Positions 46,019-58,082 of a DNA stretch of 64,000 nt are shown here, in pieces (the stretch's first letter is position 1; each line of letters opens with the position of its first letter). Source of the DNA: Patella vulgata (lineage: Eukaryota; Mollusca; Gastropoda; Patellidae); NCBI RefSeq assembly GCF_932274485.2, contig NC_065887.2:40443201-40507200 (forward strand), written 5' to 3'. The notes under the pieces are model-generated. The model was not told the DNA's origin and made no database searches. It saw only the letters and a list, made by a program, of their open reading frames with translations. The position numbers and the translations under genes are program-made.

Positions 46019-47125
46019 TAAACGTTTATTTCTGTAGGCTCTACGGTGCATAGTTTATGAGGTATTCGACATCTGTGGCAATATCAATGTAAAAAGACCT
46101 GTGACAATTTGACTTTGCGGATTCTTTCCAGTTTACGTTGGTTTAAGTTCTAATGGAATTAAAAATACTTACCTCGGAAACAGAGATTGTACTGCACAGG
46201 TAAATGTAATTGTATTCTATTTATTATTGTAGCCAAAAAAGGAAATTTCTTGGATTTTGATTGGTCGAAAAATGTGGCGTCGAATGAGTATAACAGTCCT
46301 CTAAATTTCCTGGGCGACTCACTGCGAATGAATATTTTCTGTGTGCTAGACTCTGTTTGCAGTGGCCAAAAATTCTACACCTTAAAACTTTATTCTAGGA
46401 AATCTTCATGAATTTTTTCTTGTATGTCATCAACAATGAAATTCAACCATTGGCTTATTGAAACACACACCTGAAACACAAAAAACAAAGATAGTGAGTG
46501 TATTTGAAACATAATGGGTAAATTTCATTTCAAGGCTGGTCTGACCATAATGGTTGCTATGGTCATTCTATCATAATCTGGTCAAAATCGAAGATTTTCA
46601 ACAAGTCAATAAAAATACTACAATTTATTGAACTCCGTATGGACCGTAAATAACCGATTGGGATATGTTTTAAAAAATATACAAGTCGGGCTGAAACTGA
46701 TATGAATAGGACAGAGACTAATTTTCATTAGGGTTGTCACGATTAATCGGTTTAGTCGTAGTCGATTCGGTTTCTAGCTCAAACCGTTTCACATTTTGAA
46801 AAATCGGTAGTCATTTCATCCAATTTATATTTATACAATTACATATAATGTTTGACTTTTACTGTCTGCTAAACACACTACTAAATTGCTGCCTATTAAA
46901 ACCGTATAGAAAGTAGGGCCCTACGTAAGTACGCCGTTTGAGACTCTATACAGAAATTCCCATTTACAGTGGCACGATCTCAATGTCGCATGGAATTCTT
47001 TGCCTACCATATTAGGCATATCTTACTACGAAATGTGCAAAATGGTTGATTTTGGCGCGAAATAGCTGTCAACAACGGACATGATAATCATGTGCATTAT
47101 AATACATGGACTGAATGCATTTTTG
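46019..47125. other. No gene recognised
   Basis: AT-rich DNA. A 74-codon open stretch at 46187-46411 has no recognisable domain. Around 46730-46800 a segment (GGGTTGTCACGATTAATCGG) looks like the edge of a dispersed repeat. Confidence 0.4.
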
Positions 47126-47890
47126 GGTTGACTTTTTGGTCTAGAATAGGAGAAAAGGGATCAAATTTGCAATTTTATAGCAGTTTTGGGTAATACTGGT
47201 GATATTACAGCGGAGGGATAGGTGTGTAAAATGTCTTTCTGCGGAGCAATTATTGTATCGGAAGTGAGATTTTCACCCCAGTCAACTTCAAATCCCCGTA
47301 GCAAAAAATCTAAACGGTCAACCCTCTACAAATTTATGCTGAGGAGATTGCCAAATGTGGGCCCCCATGGTGCCTATAAAGATTGGAACCAACGGAATGT
47401 TGAGCAAAAAGCTACAACCTGTGATGTTACACCCATTTAACATTGAAGTCAATGGGCAAATAATTACTAGTCTGAGTCCACATCAGAATAGTTATTTCCC
47501 CTTATTTCATGATGTAGACAATTTTTCCCTTAATTTATTTTCTCCCCTCTTCCTGCATTTTTTGATTGACTTTTTGGTCTAGAATTGGAGAAAAGGGATC
47601 AAATTTGCAATTTTGGGTACTACTGATGATATTACAGCGGAGGGATAGGGTGTAAAGTGTCTTTCTGCAGAGCAATCATTGTGTCGGAAGTGAGATTTTC
47701 ACCCCAGTCAACATCAAATCCCCGTAGCAAAATATCTAAACGGTCAACCCTCTACAAATTTATGATGAGGAGATTGCCAAATGTGGTTCCCATTGTGCCT
47801 ATAAAGATTGGAACCAACGGAATGTTCAGCAACAAGCTACAACCTGTGATGTTACAGCCATTTAACATTGAAATCAATGGGCAAATAATG
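47126..47890. repeat. Direct repeat of about 340 bp, two copies
   Basis: 47126-47470 and 47560-47890 share TTGACTTTTTGGTCTAGAAT, ATTACAGCGGAGGGATAG, AACGGTCAACCCTCTACAAA and AAGCTACAACCTGTGATGTT at roughly 90-95% identity. Confidence 0.9.
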
Positions 47891-48461
47891 TCAGAGACAC
47901 GCGCTCTACATAAACAATTGATATTGTATTCAATAGAGTTTAAAAGAACTGTTTTTAAATAATACAGGCATGTATTCTGATATCTTTTAATCTGGATGTA
48001 GAACAACGGTGACTCACGTAAAAATTAAAATAGTACGAAAATAACACGAAGCCAATCTCTATGGAAACGTTAGATTTTGCTTAATGGGGAAATTCAAATA
48101 GATGTGATATTGTACCGCTAAGAAGTTTCCCCTTGGTATAGTAATGTACGGTATTGGGTTCCGTCGGTAGACAAAAGATGACCTAGGCCGTCCTAGGGTC
48201 CCGCCCCTTCCCCTCAATGCATACGTAACCATGGCGTTAAATTCTTTCTGTAACCTAATCATGATAGACAAGGGGTCCTAATCATTCTTCTGGCTGTAGA
48301 CCCGCAGTTCCAAATCCTACTCGTCTCGTCTTCTCTTTTTGGTCAAAAGTTCGATTTTACACTTTTACTCGTAAGAAATATAAAATTCATATCCAAAGCG
48401 AAAACATAAGAAAATAATCATGAGTCCTATGTTTTAACAAAATGGATCTACTTTAAAAAAA
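47891..48461. other. No gene recognised
   Basis: Unique-looking noncoding DNA between the direct repeat and the transposase remnant. Confidence 0.4.
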
Positions 48462-48842
48462 TTGGAATTGAAAAAAAAAACATTGTTTAAAAATCCAGAA
48501 TCCGCAAATTTACCCCATTGGTGGACGAAATTCACCCCGGGTGAATATAACCAAGCCGTTGCCAATCACTTCCAGGTCAATGTTCGGACCATCTACAGGC
48601 TTCAGCAACGCTTTCGGGACACGGATGATCGCCTCCGAACTGGTAGACTGAGGTTTACAAAAAGGCGACATGACCGCCAGGTTGTGCGACAGTACGTACA
48701 AAATCCTTTCACACAAGCATTTGAGACAGCACGTCAGACAGCGGGAACGCACGGAAGACCCATGGTTAAGGAGAGACTGAGACGAGCGGAGAGGAGAGAC
48801 CCGAGTTCAGCCGCTGCCTTGTCAGAGGAGCGGAATCGTTGA
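48462..48842 (+). pseudogene. Tc1/mariner transposase N-terminal remnant
   Basis: 126 open codons. From about residue 27, NQAVANHFQVNVRTIYRLQQ then RFRDTDDRLRTGRLR, TKRRHDRQVVRQYVQNPF and a second HTH-like end (MVKERLRR) match the paired DNA-binding domains of Tc1-like transposases. It stops before the catalytic domain; no DDE motif follows, and a SINE begins at 48867. Confidence 0.7.
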
Positions 48843-48866
48843 CTTAATATATTGATTACATGATGT

Positions 48867-49062
48867 GAAATGAAATTGGGTTTAACGTCTTACCGTTCTG
48901 CTCTGACTGGGCTAATGAAGACGGACATACGGCATATACAGTGTGCTATTAGGGAAATTTTGCCCGGGCAGCGGCACTATGGCCTACTCTTATATCCAGT
49001 TCCAACTGCCAAGGGATCTTTTACGTGCACCCCAATGTACACGCGAGACCTAAGTTTGACAC
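48867..49062 (-). mobile_element. SINE family A, 5'-truncated
   Basis: GAAATGAAATTGGGTTTAAC tail, CAGTGTGCTATTAGGG, AACTGCCAAGGGATCTTTTA and ACGCGAGACCTAAGTTTGAC. Confidence 0.9.
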
Positions 49063-49294
49063 TCTCAACTGCGTCATTTTAGCACCATATGAAAGACATG
49101 CCAGTTTGTTTCTCTATCTGTAGTGAAAAGCATTCAGCCCGACGAGAATTTGACAAAAAGGTAGGAGTGGGGCAAAGAGACAGAATGAACATTGAAGTCA
49201 ATGGGGAAATTAATGGTGGTCTACATTCTAATCATATTAAAGGAGTTGCCACCCTTTAATTCCATTACGTCCAGCACAAATGCAGGATAATCAC

Positions 49295-49621
49295 ATGAAA
49301 TGAAATGAAATGAAATGGGGTTTAACGTCCTACTGTTCTGCTCCTAACCTGGGCTAATGAAGACGGGCATACGCCATACAGTGCGCTATGAGGGAAATTT
49401 TGCCCGGACAGCGGCACTACGGCCTACTCTTATATCGAATTCCAACTGCCAAGGGATCTTTTACGTGCACGCCAATGTGTACACGGGACCTCGGTTTTTC
49501 GTCCCATCCGAACGACTAGACAGCTTTCCTTGTCAGCCCCTCCGTCCTGCATCACTGACAAGGGAGAACCACGCCGGAAAATCTTGATGAACTTTCTCGG
49601 CCAATGCAGGGATCGAACACC
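49295..49621 (-). mobile_element. SINE family A, cut at the B box, with 12-bp target duplication
   Basis: Flanked by CAGGATAATCAC at 49283-49294 and 49622-49633. Unit 1 has a single similar site (CCAGGATAGTCACGGG near 26831) without a SINE, so insertion followed the duplication. Confidence 0.92.
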
Positions 49622-49884
49622 CAGGATAATCACGGGGCCGTCCTTTTCACGAACAGCAATTTAGGAATAGACTATTAATAAATTCCAAATGCGCTACGTA
49701 GATGCCGCCGAAGAGGCCTATGTTATTTATACTTGGAGATAGCTTGTAATGTACGCAAAGGTGTAACTGGAAACACCACTCTTCCATCAAAAACCACCCC
49801 TGGTATTGCCAATGTACTCGTATGTTGGCCCAAAAACACATCCGAATTATCGCGATGTTAGGCGTTAAGTACCATTTCTTTCCT

Positions 49885-49985
49885 CCAACCTAATGGATTT
49901 TCTCCGGGTCCTCCGGTTTCCCCCACTGCTAAAGACCACTGCGCGAGTGGACGTTACCTCCCCTTCCCACCCACCCCTCTCTCTC
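49885..49985 (+). mobile_element. SINE family B fragment
   Basis: GGATTTTCTCCGGGTCCTCC, GGTTTCCCCCACTGCTAAAG and a CT-rich tail. Confidence 0.7.
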
Positions 49986-50254
49986 TTACAGATTGACTAA
50001 AAACATAACCCGTGTGGGCTAGATTTAGTGACACGAGAATCAAATCGATGTGTTGAGGAATATGAGAACGCAGCTTACGTTCGGGATAAATGGATGCCGA
50101 CTTATAATAGTTTCAGTTGGGCCGACCTTTTTTGGATGCAGTACATTACACTGAGAATTAATTATACCAGGAAGATGCCAAATCAAGAAAGGTCCGGATT
50201 CTAGATAGGTAGCGATATTTTCAAAAACCTAACAACAATTAATTACTCATCTAA

Positions 50255-50765
50255 TCTAGAATATATTTAATGAAAAAAAACAATCTATGTATCTAATATA
50301 ATAGAATTTATTTAATGGATAAACAATCTATGGATACGGTATAATATATTTAATGTATAAACAATCTATTGACGTGGTATAATACATTTAATGCATACAC
50401 AATCTATGGATGTGATATAACAAAATATGTTTAATGAAAACCAATCAATGGATGTGATATAATATAATATATTTAATGTATAAACAATCTATGGATGTGG
50501 TATAATAGGATATATTTAATGGATAAACAATCTATGGTTGTGATATAAAAGAATTTATTTAATTGTCAAACAATCTATGGATGTGAATGTAAGTTCTTGT
50601 AATGTACAATACGACATAGTTAATTATGACCATTTTCGAACTTTTTTTTTTATGATACAAAATACAGTATTAATAGTGAGGCTATTCTTCAGATATATAA
50701 TATATAATATATTAATACTGTAACTATTCTTAGACATAATATGATATAACATATTAAAGTCCCAT
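50255..50765. repeat. About 40-bp AT-rich imperfect tandem repeat
   Basis: AACAATCTATGGATGTGATA with TAATATATTTAATGTATAAA; counterpart of 27770-28210 with a different unit count. Confidence 0.7.
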
Positions 50766-50789
50766 TGCGTTATTTTACCATAATATGAA

Positions 50790-51010
50790 ATGAACAGAAA
50801 CGGAATTTAACGTCTTACTGTTCTGCACTGACTGAGCTTTTTATTATGAAGACGAGCATACGCCATACAGTTTGCTATGAAGAAAATTTTGCCCGGGCAG
50901 TGGCGGTACATCCTACCTACTCTTATATCCATCTGCAAAGGATCTTTTACGTGCACGCCAATGTGTATATGGGACCTCGGTTTTTCGTCTCATCAGAACG
51001 ACTACACGTT
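50790..51010 (-). mobile_element. SINE family A fragment, unit 2
   Basis: GAATTTAACGTCTTACTGTT through GGGACCTCGGTTTTTCGTCT. Same position as 28245-28430. Confidence 0.85.
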
Positions 51011-51185
51011 GTCCCTTGAAGCACAATATGAATCCCTACTGTATTGTGAAAGACGAATCTCTAACAACAATATTTGTTCAATAATGGTTAAATTCCGTTC
51101 AGTATTTACAAAGATATGTTGAATTGAAATTTCATCAATCTATGCTGCTCGCTATGTAATAAAACAAGAAATACATTGTACATAA

Positions 51186-51853
51186 GGTGTGTCCTCACTG
51201 TGCCCACTTTTGATTAATCCAATTAAGGTCTAATTAGGATTAGTGGATTAAGCGGATAAGGATTAGGTGTTATAGGTAATTAGATGGAAAAAACCCAAAT
51301 ATTTTATGTAATTTTTTTTTATTTTTCGATGTTTTATATATATTTAATAAAAATATAACATACATGGATATATCATACATCACATTTGGTAATAAAGCCT
51401 TGGTGGGTGTTCAGGGTTGCTGGACAACCTTTTATACAACATCTCCAGTATACTCGTTCTGCCTTCCTATTCTTCACTCGGAATTTGTATTCTTCATGGA
51501 CTAAGTTTTCTCCACCTTGAGCATTGGGGATGTACTGGATGTTTACTTGGACGTTTGCCATGATGAAATATGACAGACTGACTTCTGTGTGTCCTTATAA
51601 AGACCGTGTAATGTGTAGGCTTACTGAACATAATTCATATTATATTCAAGTGTCATTTTTTGAATAAAATTCATCACTTTAACGATTACAGTGAGTTCAT
51701 CTCACCAATTATAAGACTGAATATTTATTCACTTTCAAAATTTGTTTTTTTCCATCTAATTACCTATAACACCTAATCCTAATCCGCTTAATACACTAAT
51801 CCTAATTAGTCCTTAATTGGATTAATCAAAAGTGGGCACAGTGAGATGTAACC
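51186..51853 (-). mobile_element. 668-bp inverted-repeat element carrying a FLYWCH ORF
   Basis: Ends are inverted repeats of about 110 bp (CTCACTGTGCCCACTTTTGA at 51194 onward is mirrored at the right). Flanked by the 8-bp direct repeat GTACATAA (51178-51185, 51854-51861). Unit 1 (about 28575-28595) runs straight through this point without the element. The FLYWCH cargo and duplication length suggest a Mutator-like (MULE) element lacking its transposase. Confidence 0.88.
51373..51561 (-). CDS. FLYWCH-type zinc-finger small protein
   Basis: 62 residues from ATG (MANVQVNIQYIPNAQGGENL). It shows the FLYWCH pattern: an L...EY-F-V block (LVHEEYKFRV), YWRC, then C-x4-C (CCIKGCPATLNT) and a hydrophobic strand. 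The usual final H-x-H pair is missing: the frame ends GFITKCDV at a stop, so metal binding may be incomplete. FLYWCH domains bind DNA and are common in Mutator-like transposases and derived host regulators. It lies inside the inverted-repeat element and most likely came from its parent transposase gene. Confidence 0.75.
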   Translation of the reverse strand: MANVQVNIQYIPNAQGGENLVHEEYKFRVKNRKAERVYWRCCIKGCPATLNTHQGFITKCDV

Positions 51854-52130
51854 GTACATAATACATTAAGACATGAAAGGGCTGATTAAATAAAACCCAT
51901 GATACTATATTAGGAGATGAAATATCTGGTTAAACAAAATACATGATTATATAAGAGATAAATATAAAAATAGAGGAATGGCTGATAGATATACATAATA
52001 ATAATATACAGGAGATAAAATATACCGATGGGATATGACTGAAATGGAGATATTTGTCTAACAGCGGACCTGACACAGAATGAGAGATTATATTTACTGA
52101 TTGGCATATTGTTTTCATCGATGTTCGGGT

Positions 52131-52794
52131 ACTGAATCGTACCCCCCTCCCCCTTCACAATCAATTCACTAAAAAATTAGTCTAAAATCAGACAACTGAA
52201 TTATATTTTCGTTTCGTCATATTATCGCGGTTAAATTTCACCCGGCCGTCATGTGATAACTTCCACGTAAGTCATTAGTGTCCAATTAATTAGGTATTAC
52301 ATTTTTATTCAGTTTAAATTACATTTTAAAACAATCTCTGTGAATACAACCGTCTTTCAATATCCACGTCCCCCGTCACTACTGATAACTTGCTACGTAT
52401 ATGAAATCCTGTCATGCATTCTCGAAAACGGAAACGTGGAGCGATGGTTTTGATGCTATAGCGACTCTTCGTGGTCAAGTTGCCTGAAATGGTCCGGGTC
52501 CCGTCTAACAAAGCACACTGACTCTTTTTTATGACTATTTTTATGACCATTGGATTGATATCATACTTATTAATATTGAGCAGTGACAGTTTTGTCACCT
52601 TTTGAACCTCGGTGGATTAGGAGATATTTTTTAACCATCGACGGAATGGATTTTTGGAGAATTTGCACACGAATTCTTCCCTCGCACACCTTATATATTT
52701 GTCTGTTCAGATCCCTCACTGACCTACATGTTGAACACCAATATCCCTATCACTATCGACCTATATGTTAAAGAAATTTACTCTACAAATCTAT
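52131..52794. other. Unit-2-specific DNA, no gene recognised
   Basis: No match in unit 1 after about 52130; open stretches here have no recognisable domain. Confidence 0.45.
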
Positions 52795-53050
52795 AGAACT
52801 TACTTATACGTGACGTTACTAAACAACTCTATAGAACTTACATGTACGTAACGTTACTAAACAACTACTCTATAGAACCTACGTTACGTTACTACAGAAC
52901 TATTCTATAGAACTTACAAATACTTTACGTTATTAAAAAACTATAATAGAACTTTTACTTGTAACGTTACTAAACAACAACATTATATAGAACTTTTACT
53001 TGTAACGTTACTAAACAACAACATTATATAGAACTTGTACGTAAAAGTTA
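52795..53050. repeat. About 43-bp tandem repeat
   Basis: Six imperfect copies of TATAGAACTTACTTGTAACG followed by TTACTAAACAAC, unit 2 only. Confidence 0.8.
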
Positions 53051-53102
53051 TTCAAATTATATAGCATTTTTGGAACCGTGTACAAAATCAAATATGGCGT
53101 GC

Positions 53103-53225
53103 TACTTCCGGTTTCCTCCCATTGCTAAACACCCCAATACAGAAGCGAATTTTTTAAATAAAATTGTACTATGCTAGTCCACACTACACCCCCCCACCCC
53201 CGACACACATACACACACACACCCG
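53103..53225 (+). mobile_element. SINE family B fragment
   Basis: CTTCCGGTTTCCTCCCATTG, GAAGCGAATTTTTTAAATAA and ATGCTAGTCCAC, then a C/CA-rich tail. Confidence 0.65.
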
Positions 53226-53436
53226 CTCTCCCACTTGGTTATTTTTATATTTTCTCAATTAGAATATTTAATACGATCTCGAATCCATATACGTGTGTCA
53301 TTTTTCTTGTTCCACTTACGAATTAAATGAAGCCAACGATATTTGAAGCCCGCGTATGTAAAGCGGAGTAGAGGTTTACGGCCGGTCAATCACTTATTTG
53401 ATAGTTATTTTATGGCTCAAATATCTGCGTTTAGGT

Positions 53437-56400
53437 CTAAATATTTGTTCTGATTATTTTTTTAAGGAATTTAATCTTTTCTTTTTGTTGAATTTTTGTT
53501 TTAAAAGACCAGAGTAAGGCTGTCATATTGTCATCGTCAGTATAATTTACATCGTATCCTGCATCATTGACTAGCCATTTTACTGTATCTAATGTACCTA
53601 GATAACAGCTATGATGTAGTGGATAACAACATTTACCATAGTCACCCTCGTCCGTCATGTCATCTTGATATGGTCGACATATTATAATCTTAGCACCTTT
53701 AGAGATAAGGAAATTAATCTTTTCCATCTGTTGAACCTTTGATAGGAAACAGCATAATAATGGTGTATAAATGCCTACCGAACGCTGATTTATATCCAGC
53801 CCTATTTCATTCACGAGAAATTTAAGAGTTTCAGTTATACCGTACCGACAAGTAAAATACAGCAAAAACGTATTATCGTTATTTATATGTAAACTTGCCC
53901 CTTTTGTTGACAGGAATTTCAGTTTACTGACGGGACTTTTTGGAGACATACAACAGCACATAACCGGTGTCCAACCGTTATTGCCCCTATGATGCATACC
54001 CAACTCTATGTCATTCACCAAATATTCAACAGTTTCAATATTACCAAATCGACAACTAACATGCAGTAAGCTCCAATTATTATCATCTACAGTATGTAAA
54101 CTTACCCCTTGTGATGACAAGAATCTGAGTTTACTGACAGGATTAATGTCAGACATAGAACAGTGTATAGCCGGTGTTCTACCATTAGTGTCTCTATGAT
54201 GGACATCTAGTCCTATGTCATTCACCAGATATTTAACAGTTTCAATAGTACCGTCTTGACAACTAGCATGCAGTAAAACCACCTTATCATTATCTACTGT
54301 GTGCAGATTTACCCCTTTTGATGACAGTAATTTGAGTTTACTGACAGGACTTATTTTAGACTTGGAACAGCATATAGCTGACGTCCAACCTTCATTATCT
54401 TTATGATGGACATCCAGCCCTATTATATTCACCAGATATTCAACAGTTTCAATAATACCATGTAGACAACTAAAATGCAGTAAACTCATATTATTCACAA
54501 CTACATCACTTAAACTTACCCGCTTTGAAGTCAGAAATTGGAGTTTCTTGATAGGATTATCATTAGATAAAGAACTTTGTATAGCTGGTGTTATACCTTT
54601 ATTGTTTTTATGATGAACATCTAGCCTTACGTCATTTACTAGATATTCAACAGTTTCAATAGTACCGTCTCGACAACTAACGTGCAGTAAACTATTATTA
54701 TTATTATCTACAGTATGTAAACTTACTTCTTTTGATGAGAGGAATTTAAGTTTACTGATAGGATTTATTTTAGATGTAGAACAGAATGTAGCCGGTGTGT
54801 TACCTTCATTGGTTTTATATTGGACATCCAGCCCTATGTCATTTACTAGATATTCAACAGTTTCAATAGTACCCTGTATACAACTAACGCGCAGTAAACT
54901 GTTATTATTGTTACCTACAACACGTAAATTTACCCCTTTTGACGACAGGAATTTGAGTTTACTGACAGGATTAAACTTAGACACACAACAATGCATAGCC
55001 GGTGTCCAACCATCATTGTCTTCATGATGGACATCTAGCTCTAGCTCTATTACATTAACTAGATATTCAACAGTTTCAATAGTACCCTCTCGACAACTCA
55101 AATGCAGTAAACTATTATTATTATTATCTACAGTATGTAAACTTACTCCTTTTGATGAGAGGAATTTAAGTTTACTGATAGGATTTATTTTAGATACAGA
55201 ACACGACATTGCCAGTGTCCAATCATTATTGTCTTTATAATGGACATCCAGCCCTATGTCATTTACTAGATATTCAACAGTCTCGATAGTACTCCAAACA
55301 CAACTAGCATGCAGTAAACTCTTATTATTGTTAACTAAAACACGTAAATTTACCCCTTTTGATGACAGGAATTTGAGTTTTTCGATAGGATTAATGCTAG
55401 ATAGACAACAGAACATAACCGGTGTTAAACCTTCATTGTCTTCATAATTTATATCTAGCTCTATTTCATCAACTAGATATTTAACAGCTTCAAGAGTACC
55501 TTCTCTACCACTACGATGAAGTAAACTCCTATTATTATAATCTACAGCATGTAAACTTGCCCCTTTAGATGACAAGAATTTGAGTTTCTTGACAGGATTA
55601 ATGCTAGAGGCAGAACAGAATACAACCGGTGTGTTACCATCATTGTCTTTATGGTGGACATCTAGCCCTATTTGATTTACTAGATATTCAACAGTTTCAA
55701 GTTCACCATATCCACAACTAATGTGAAGTAAACTACAGTTGTCATCATCCAAAACCTGTAAACTACACCCCCTGGACAACAAGAACTCGAGTTTTTTAAT
55801 AGGATCAATATCCGACATCACAGAATAACATACAGGAGTCCAACCAGTCTTGTCTTTTTGATTTATGTTTAATCCTATTTCATTCACTAAATAATGAACC
55901 GTGTCAATAGAACCACGACCACAGCTATGGTGTAGAATACTACGGTTATTTTCATCTACTACATTAAAATCCATACCTTTATTGTTTAAAATTCTCATCT
56001 TATCAACAGATTCACAACATATGAATAAAATACTTTTATTAAAAAGATTTCTATCTGTTCCATATGGCAATATACGATCTAAGATAGTTGTTAACATGGA
56101 GTTATCCTGTAACTTTGTTGCTTCACCAATTATGGTCTGGGTATACTTGGGATCAAAAGATGTCATCTTGTTCATTAGTATTTCAAAACACTTTATGTCA
56201 TCATTAGCTATTATTTCTAATAAAGGAATTCGATTGAGTTTATCAGCCTTATGTAAAAATGACCCAGCTTCGATTAACTGATTTAGAATCTGGGTTACAT
56301 CGACATCAGTTCTACCGCCATAAGAGCTGCAAACAATATGAATAGGTAACCTGCCCATATCATCTTTGGCATTAACCTCCGCGTCTTGACTTATTAAAAT

Positions 56401-58082
56401 AGACACAGTCTCTTTTTTGCCTCGCGCAACAGCCAGATGTAGTGGTGTACTACCACTGTCATCTCTAGCATTTACATCAAACGCCCTGTCTATCAGAAAA
56501 TTGATTATTTGATGATTGTCGTGCTTTGAATCACACGCATTATGAAGAACTGTTCTTGACTTATTATCACGCTTGCTTTTGTCGAAGTTTGTGAAATTAC
56601 TGACATGGTTAACAATGTCAAATTTATCTGAGTAAACCACTAAATGTGGTAATGCCGATAAGTCTCCAATTTCCTTTTCATTTAAAAGATTCATTTTTTT
56701 GATAGGGTCATGAACCGAAACAGCAGCAAGGCCGATTATATCCCACCCCATATCCGTTTTTTCCTCAACTAATTGGGGTAGCTGATCATGAAAATAAAAG
56801 AGTGCTGCTTCGAGACATCTCATGTCTCCATGAAGTGTAATGTAATGAAGAAAATTGCCACTTTCCTGTACTTCACGAATATCTCCCAAATTGATAAATT
56901 TGGTGTGCAACAAATTGGCTATGTCATTTCTACCAAGAAAATGTAATAAAAATTTATAGTCAATGAAAGCGGGGTGGCTGACGATATCAGCATGCTTATC
57001 ATGTAATTCTTTTAAAAATCGCATAGAAAGCTCGTCGAAATAAACGTCATGTATTTTAATACACCGATCTACTTGGTGATTTGTTCTAACCACTGACATC
57101 AAAAGCTCAAAAGAACAGTATTGTAAAGCCATTTCCATGCATTCAACGGAAAGGTGGTGTAAAAATGGCACCCCAACAAAGTCTCGCAATGAAAATATGT
57201 TCATATAATGTTTGAGGAATGTATCTGAAAGTTCATTGAGATTACGCTTAGCGCCATTCAATTTAAATTCTGGGCATATTTCTTTAGTGACGGTCGAAAT
57301 AAGAGACTTAACTCTCGCGGGACAATTTTGTTTAAGGTCTTTCTCTGAAACAGTATGTAAACAAAATACTAGTGCTAGTGTAGCATATATATATTTATTT
57401 TCGTTCCAAAACGTTTCTAATTCTAAAATAAGAAATTCATGCGAACTATCAAAAATCGCCGGTAATTTATCAGTCGTTAATTTGCTACACAAACTGGCAA
57501 TCGATGGAAAACCGAAACAGTCAGTAATTTTGGAAATTATCTTATTAGATGATATTTCATAAAAATCTAAAAATTGTCCCTTTTCTTTAGTGTTTAAAGA
57601 GAATTCGCCTTTATGAAGAAATATTTTATTTGTTTTTTCAACATGTTCCACAAATAAATCATATTTGTCTAATTGATATTTAGAAGAAAGGTAAATATAA
57701 TCTCTCATTACATAAATAATAACTAATTTGCCCCTTTCTTTATTAACCCGAAGAGTGCGAAAATGAGCAGGCCATTTATCAATACGTGCCTGTAATTTAT
57801 TATATTTACCATACATGTCATCGATGATATAAAGATACTTATCATCTTCAAAGCTCACTTCTTTTAAATCATCCAAATCATTAATCAACAATGGTTTATA
57901 TTCCGGACGTTCTTCAATGAATTGTTTGGCTATCATCATTGATAGCACAGTTTTACCATCACCAGCCGCCCCTACTATTCCTAGGATTTGATGATTCTTC
58001 AGTATCTTCAAACCTTCATAAAGGGCACGGGTCTCAACATATTTTTTATCTTTCACATAGTTAAGATTTTCCAGTGCTTCAC
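53437..58082 (-). CDS. Right copy exon 5: ATPase plus ankyrin array
   Basis: 4646 nt open to a stop at 53437, after TTTTGTCTTCAG. Composite units run SLLHxSC-x2-GTIETVEYLV / NDIGLDVHxKDNxGxTPA / SKINPISKLKFLSSKG / VxLHTVDNNNN. An ankyrin helix pair is joined to a second, divergent half marked by P-[IV]-x-KL-x-FL-x-S-[KQ]-G. One unit (from about 55021) carries a two-residue insertion (ELEL). Confidence 0.9.

Noticed and set aside
46187-46411. 74-codon open frame
   Set aside because: No domain, no splice support, no conserved counterpart.
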